From positions 1 through 18,334 of the forward strand of contig JAAZPS010000170.1 in the NCBI GenBank assembly GCA_012797095.1: 18,334 nt of DNA. The letters are read 5' to 3'. This DNA is from Bacillota bacterium. GTDB taxonomy: Bacteria; Bacillota; Dethiobacteria; DTU022. A program made the position numbers and the translations under genes. The notes beneath the pieces were generated by a model. The model did not search any database, was not told the DNA's origin, and saw nothing but the letters and a program-made list of their open reading frames with translations. Position 1 is the first letter of the stretch; the number at the start of each line of letters is the position of its first letter. This document shows, piece after piece, positions 15,050 through 18,334 of this stretch.

Positions 15050-17146
15050 TTATTCTCCCAGCTGCAGCAGGGCAAAATCGGCCAGCCGGTTGAAAAGCAC
15101 CTTTACCGCCGCCAGCAGATGAAGCCGGTTCAGCCGGAGATTTTCCTCTTCAACCATGACCATAACCTGATCAAAAAAAAGATCTATCGGCTCCTTGAGC
15201 TGCCCAAGCTGCTCCAGAGCGGCCCTGTAGTCGCCCTGCTGCAGAGCCCTATCCAGGAGGGGTTCAGCCTGAAGAAGCGATCGATAGAGTTCTTTTTCCG
15301 CAGGCTCGATCAGGCGATCCGGATGCACCGCCCCGGTAGCGGCCCCGCGGGCGAGATTGGCCGCCCGGATATAGGCGGCACCGAGATCTTTGAGCAGTGC
15401 TGTCTGCAGATGCCGCTCCAGGGCGGCGGCCCGCGCGAACAGCTCCGCCACGGAGCGGTAGGGCACCGCCAGGACCGCCTCGATCACGTCGTAGCTTGAA
15501 CCTTTTTCCTGCAGGGCAAAACGGAGCCGCTGGGTCATGAAATCATGGAGTGCCCCGCGGAGCTCTTCTCGGCGCTGCAGGGAGAGCGATGCTATCCCGG
15601 TATGCTGCTCCAGAGCAGCGTCAAGCAGGGCTGCCGGGGTCAGTTCAAAACCGCCCTCCAGCAGGATGGTGATGATCCCCTGGCCTTGCCGCCGCAGCGC
15701 ATAGGGATCCTGGGAACCGGTCGGTTGAATCCCGGCGGCAAAGCAGCCGCTCAGGGTATCGGCACGGTCGGCCAGCGAGAGCAGGGCTCCCTCCAGGGTC
15801 ACCGGAACGCTGTCGCCGGGATGGCGCGGCCGGTACTGCTCGGCGATCGCCTGCGCCGTCTCTGGCTTTTCCCCGCTCAGAAGAGCATATTCCCGGCCCA
15901 TCACTCCCTGCAGCTCTGGAAATTCCCGAACCATCCGGGTCACCAGATCGGCTTTGGCGAGCTGCGCCGCTCGCCTGGCGCTCCAGATGAGCTCTCCGGA
16001 ACAGCCGAGGTGCACCCCGATCTTCTCGACCAGATTGATCAGCCGCTCCTGCTTTTCGGCAAGGGTACCCAGGTTCTCATGAAAGATCACCCCGGACAGC
16101 TGTGCGGCATAACTTTCGAGATGCTCCTTGCGATCCTCATTGTAGAAGAACCGGGCGTCGGCCAGGCGGGCCCGAAGCACCTTCTCGTAACCCCGGCGGA
16201 TATTCTCATGATCGAGGTTGTTGCTGATCCCGATAAAGGAGGGCAGCAGCGCTTCGCCCTCTTTTTCGAGCACGGGGAAGTAGCGCTGGTGGACCTGCAT
16301 GGTGGTGATCAACACCTCCCGGGGCAGCTCCAGGTATTCGCGGGCAAAGGAGCCGCTTACTGCCGCCGGATATTCCACCAGAAAGGTGACCTCCTCCAGC
16401 AGAGCCTCATCGATAAGCGGCCTCCCTCCAACCGCGGCGGCCTGTTCTTCCAGAAGCTGCCGGATCCGCCTGCCCCGTTTCTCGTGATCGAGCAGCACCC
16501 GGTTACGCTCAAGGCAGTCAAAGTAACCGGGAATGCTCTCCACGGTAAAGGGACCGGGCGAAAGAAAACGGTGCCCGAAAGTTTTCTTTCCCGAGATCAC
16601 CCCGGCAAAGGTGAACCGGACCGCCGCCTCGCCGTACAGCGCCAGCAGCCAGCGTACCGGGCGAGGAAAACGGTCCTCCTTGCACTGCCAGTACATCGGC
16701 CGGGCAAAGCTGATCCCGTGGATCAGCCGGGTGAGCATCTCCGGCAGCAGCGTCTCCGCCGCCTCTCCGGGAAGTTCCTTGACCGCAAACAGGTACGGCA
16801 CCCCTTTGATCTTTTCCACGATCAGCGCCTCCGGCGAAAGATCCTGGCTGCGAGCAAAGCCGTGCAGCGCTCCTGTAGGAGCGCCGGCATCATCATAGGC
16901 TCGCTCCAGGGGCGGCCCCTTCACCTTCTGCTGCAGGTGCAGCTGGCGGGCGGCCAGACCCTTGACCAGCAGTGTCAGCCGGCGGGGCGTCGCATAGGCT
17001 TTGCTGCTCTCAAAAGCGAGACGCTGCTCCCCCAGCAGGGCCGCAATCCCCCTTTGCAGCTGCTGCAACGCCTCCGGAATGAAACCGGGCGGCAGCTCCT
17101 CGCAGCCGATCTCCAGCAGAAAATCTTTTCTTTCATCCCGATCCAT
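15050..17146 (-). CDS. glyS: Glycyl-tRNA synthetase beta subunit
   Basis: The 698-aa beta chain pairs with GlyQ in the alpha2-beta2 bacterial glycyl-tRNA synthetase and contributes tRNA binding. It opens with FLLEIGCEELPP, the family signature. The HD-like core contains KADLVTRMVREFPELQGVMG followed by LADRADTLSGCFAAGIQPTG and DPYALRR. The C-terminal DALR-type anticodon-binding region ends at the last residues. Length is normal (about 690 aa). The ATG at 17146 starts 3 nt after the glyQ stop, with GAGAGGGGG upstream inside the end of glyQ, so the two subunits are translated together. A 96-bp gap follows before the ccpN-like gene. Confidence 0.98.
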   Translation of the reverse strand: MDRDERKDFLLEIGCEELPPGFIPEALQQLQRGIAALLGEQRLAFESSKAYATPRRLTLLVKGLAARQLHLQQKVKGPPLERAYDDAGAPTGALHGFARSQDLSPEALIVEKIKGVPYLFAVKELPGEAAETLLPEMLTRLIHGISFARPMYWQCKEDRFPRPVRWLLALYGEAAVRFTFAGVISGKKTFGHRFLSPGPFTVESIPGYFDCLERNRVLLDHEKRGRRIRQLLEEQAAAVGGRPLIDEALLEEVTFLVEYPAAVSGSFAREYLELPREVLITTMQVHQRYFPVLEKEGEALLPSFIGISNNLDHENIRRGYEKVLRARLADARFFYNEDRKEHLESYAAQLSGVIFHENLGTLAEKQERLINLVEKIGVHLGCSGELIWSARRAAQLAKADLVTRMVREFPELQGVMGREYALLSGEKPETAQAIAEQYRPRHPGDSVPVTLEGALLSLADRADTLSGCFAAGIQPTGSQDPYALRRQGQGIITILLEGGFELTPAALLDAALEQHTGIASLSLQRREELRGALHDFMTQRLRFALQEKGSSYDVIEAVLAVPYRSVAELFARAAALERHLQTALLKDLGAAYIRAANLARGAATGAVHPDRLIEPAEKELYRSLLQAEPLLDRALQQGDYRAALEQLGQLKEPIDLFFDQVMVMVEEENLRLNRLHLLAAVKVLFNRLADFALLQLGE

Positions 17147-17149
17147 CGG

Positions 17150-18022
17150 TCAAGCCCCCTCTCCGGCAGGGCCGGCATCATTTTCCAGCTGCTGCAGGTA
17201 CGCTCTGGCACATTCGCGGGAGAGGCGGCGGACCCGTCCGATATAGCCCGTTCGCTCGGTTACGCTGATCGCCCCCCGGGCTTCCAGCAGATTAAATGTA
17301 TGCGAACATTTCAGGATATAGTCGTAGGCCGGCAGAACCAACCCCGCCTTCAGGATCCGCTCCGCTTCCCCCTCGTAAAGCTCGAAAAGGCGGAGCAGCA
17401 GCTCCAGATCGGCCTGCTCGAAGCTGTACACGGAATGCTCCCATTCAGCCCGTTGAAAGATATCACCGTAGCTGGACTGACCGGTCCAGTCCAGATCGAA
17501 GACACTGTCGCGGTCCTGAATATAGACGGCGATACGCTCGAGCCCGTAGGTCAGCTCCACCGGGACCAGCTCCACATCGAATCCGCCGACCTGCTGAAAG
17601 TAGGTGAACTGGGTGATCTCCATCCCGTCGAGCCAGACCTCCCAGCCCAGGCCCCAGGCCCCCAGTGTGGGCGATTCCCAGTTGTCCTCGACAAAGCGGA
17701 TATCGTGCTCCCGGGGTTCCAGTCCAAGTGAGAGCAGGCTTTCCAGGTAGAGATCCTGGATCCGGGCCGGGGCCGGTTTGAGCAGCACCTGATACTGAAG
17801 GTGCTGGTAGAGCCGGTTCGGATTTTTTCCGTAACGCCCGTCGGCAGGGCGGCGCGAGGGCTCCAGATAAGCCACCGCCCATGGTTCCGGCCCGAGAGCC
17901 CTCAAAAAGGTGGCCGGATTCATCGTGCCGGCTCCCTTCTCGATATCATAGGGCTGCCAGATCAGGCAGCCCTGCTCCGCCCAGAACGCTTGCAGCCTTA
18001 AAATAATCGTTTGCAGATCCAT
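17150..18022 (-). CDS. glyQ: Glycyl-tRNA synthetase alpha subunit
   Basis: This 290-aa class II synthetase catalytic subunit activates glycine and charges tRNA-Gly with GlyS. Typical sequences include LQAFWAEQGCLIWQPYDIEK, GAGTMNPATFLRALGPEPW, EPSRRPADGRYGKNPNRLYQ and GLERIAVYIQ. I prefer the ATG at 18022 (MDLQTIILRLQAF): it matches the family N-terminus and has AGGGAG 11 nt upstream. The longer frame from ATG 18043 adds seven residues, lacks a ribosome site at normal distance, and begins only 6 nt after the T tail of the T-box terminator. Expression is controlled by the glycine T-box leader directly upstream. Confidence 0.97.
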   Translation of the reverse strand: MDLQTIILRLQAFWAEQGCLIWQPYDIEKGAGTMNPATFLRALGPEPWAVAYLEPSRRPADGRYGKNPNRLYQHLQYQVLLKPAPARIQDLYLESLLSLGLEPREHDIRFVEDNWESPTLGAWGLGWEVWLDGMEITQFTYFQQVGGFDVELVPVELTYGLERIAVYIQDRDSVFDLDWTGQSSYGDIFQRAEWEHSVYSFEQADLELLLRLFELYEGEAERILKAGLVLPAYDYILKCSHTFNLLEARGAISVTERTGYIGRVRRLSRECARAYLQQLENDAGPAGEGA

Positions 18023-18048
18023 CAGCGGATCAACTCCCTTCATCGAAT

Positions 18049-18095
18049 AAAGAGAAACCCCCTGTCCCCGGCGGCCGGCGCATAGGGACGGGAGG
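18049..18095 (-). terminator. T-box attenuator terminator ahead of glyQ
   Basis: On the minus strand, CCTCCCGTCCC (18085-18095) pairs with GGGACAGGGGG (18058-18068) over 11 bp with one mismatch and G-U pairing, followed by TTTCTCTTT (18049-18057). The 5' arm also pairs with the T-box antiterminator, so formation is mutually exclusive with antitermination. Confidence 0.85.
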
Positions 18096-18274
18096 TCTGT
18101 TCCCGCGGTTCCACCCTACTTGGTTCATGAACAGCGAACCCACTCGATCAAGCTGCGCTCGGAAGTGCCTTTCGCCGCGGGCCCTGCCGGGCTTGCACTG
18201 CCCCCGGCTCGCTGAAAGAGGCCTGTCCTGGTTACTCCTCTCCCTCATCGCGCCAACAGGTGTCTATATTCTTT
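18096..18274 (-). ncRNA. Glycine-specific T-box leader of glyQS
   Basis: The leader senses uncharged tRNA-Gly and lets transcription continue into glyQS. The T-box sequence AGGGTGGAACCGCGGG is at 18102-18117. Its UGGA can pair with the UCCA end of tRNA-Gly, and the A covaries with glycine's U73. Upstream are an apical loop with CAGCGA and AGUGCAAGC, a kink-turn-like GATGAGGGAGAGG, and a likely specifier GGC at 18167-18169 in the context GAAAGGCAC. A short stem III (GGTTC/GAACC, 18122-18126 and 18136-18140) follows, with no stem II, as in known glyQS T-boxes such as Geobacillus glyQ. The specifier placement is by resemblance, not folding. Confidence 0.93.
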
Positions 18275-18280
18275 GATCAG

Positions 18281-18310
18281 ATCCTAAACCGGGGTTCTCC
18301 TATTTGTCAA
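18281..18310 (-). promoter_or_regulatory. Sigma-A promoter of the T-box glyQS operon
   Basis: TTGACA (18305-18310) is followed after 18 nt by TAGGAT (18281-18286) on the minus strand. This places the transcription start near 18274, just before the kink-turn-like 5' side of T-box stem I. The -35 is perfect and the -10 is 4/6. Confidence 0.75.
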
Positions 18311-18334
18311 GATTTTCTTTGACCGCCGACTCTA

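Noticed and set aside
15545..17731. 728-codon plus-strand open frame antisense to glyS and glyQ
   Set aside because: It lies entirely opposite two strongly conserved genes, crosses their boundary, is rich in Gln, His, Arg and Pro without motifs, and has no ribosome site. It is a codon-bias shadow.
1..18334. CRISPR array, phage genes, toxin-antitoxin or intact insertion sequence
   Set aside because: I looked for regularly spaced repeats, transposase or integrase motifs and toxin domains on both strands and found none. The only tandem repeat is the short array at 7568-7599.

Overview
The window reads as chromosome of a low-to-mid-GC anaerobic Firmicute (class Clostridia in the broad sense). 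The grounds are a two-subunit glycyl-tRNA synthetase behind a glycine T-box, a CcpN-type repressor beside a YqfL-type dikinase regulator, a dnaG-rpoD pair, sigma-A promoters, strong Shine-Dalgarno sequences with several TTG starts, and a large Fe-S/flavin oxidoreductase of the kind anaerobes carry. I cannot name the species.

Layout, left to right. 1-755: a gene-poor end holding tRNA-Asn(GTT) on the minus strand with a near-consensus promoter, plus short palindromes and a dispersed-repeat-like sequence. 756-1404 (minus): a small XRE-type repressor overlapping a four-helix membrane protein. 1405-1888: intergenic, with hairpins and a possible mobile-element remnant. 1889-4856 (minus): dnaG-rpoD, overlapping by 8 nt. 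5193-7375 (minus): a single 694-aa multidomain flavin/Fe-S oxidoreductase (GltD-like core, two ferredoxin clusters, MvhD-like tail) with its own terminator. 7558-8905 (plus): a secreted D-alanyl-D-alanine carboxypeptidase, the only clear plus-strand gene, with three copies of GGTGTAACAT across its promoter. 9087-10519 (minus): a decayed ECF sigma factor/membrane protein operon, broken by one nonsense codon and three apparent one-base indels. 10845-18310 (minus): T-box leader, glyQ, glyS, ccpN-like, yqfL-like dikinase regulator and ppdK.

The order glyQ-glyS-ccpN-yqfL ... dnaG-rpoD is the classic Firmicute macromolecular-synthesis neighbourhood known from Bacillus subtilis. Here ppdK, the target of the YqfL-type protein, sits directly after its regulator. 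About 6 kb of unrelated material (decayed sigma operon, carboxypeptidase, oxidoreductase) separates this block from dnaG. Together ccpN-like, yqfL-like and ppdK form a compact module for controlling pyruvate/PEP interconversion, transcribed downstream of the glycine-responsive glyQS genes.

Most of the window is conserved housekeeping sequence. I found no CRISPR array, no intact insertion sequence and no clearly new defence or biosynthetic system. The most interesting items are the decayed sigma operon, the repeat-decorated dacF promoter, the oxidoreductase architecture, and the palindromes ahead of the ccpN-like and XRE genes.
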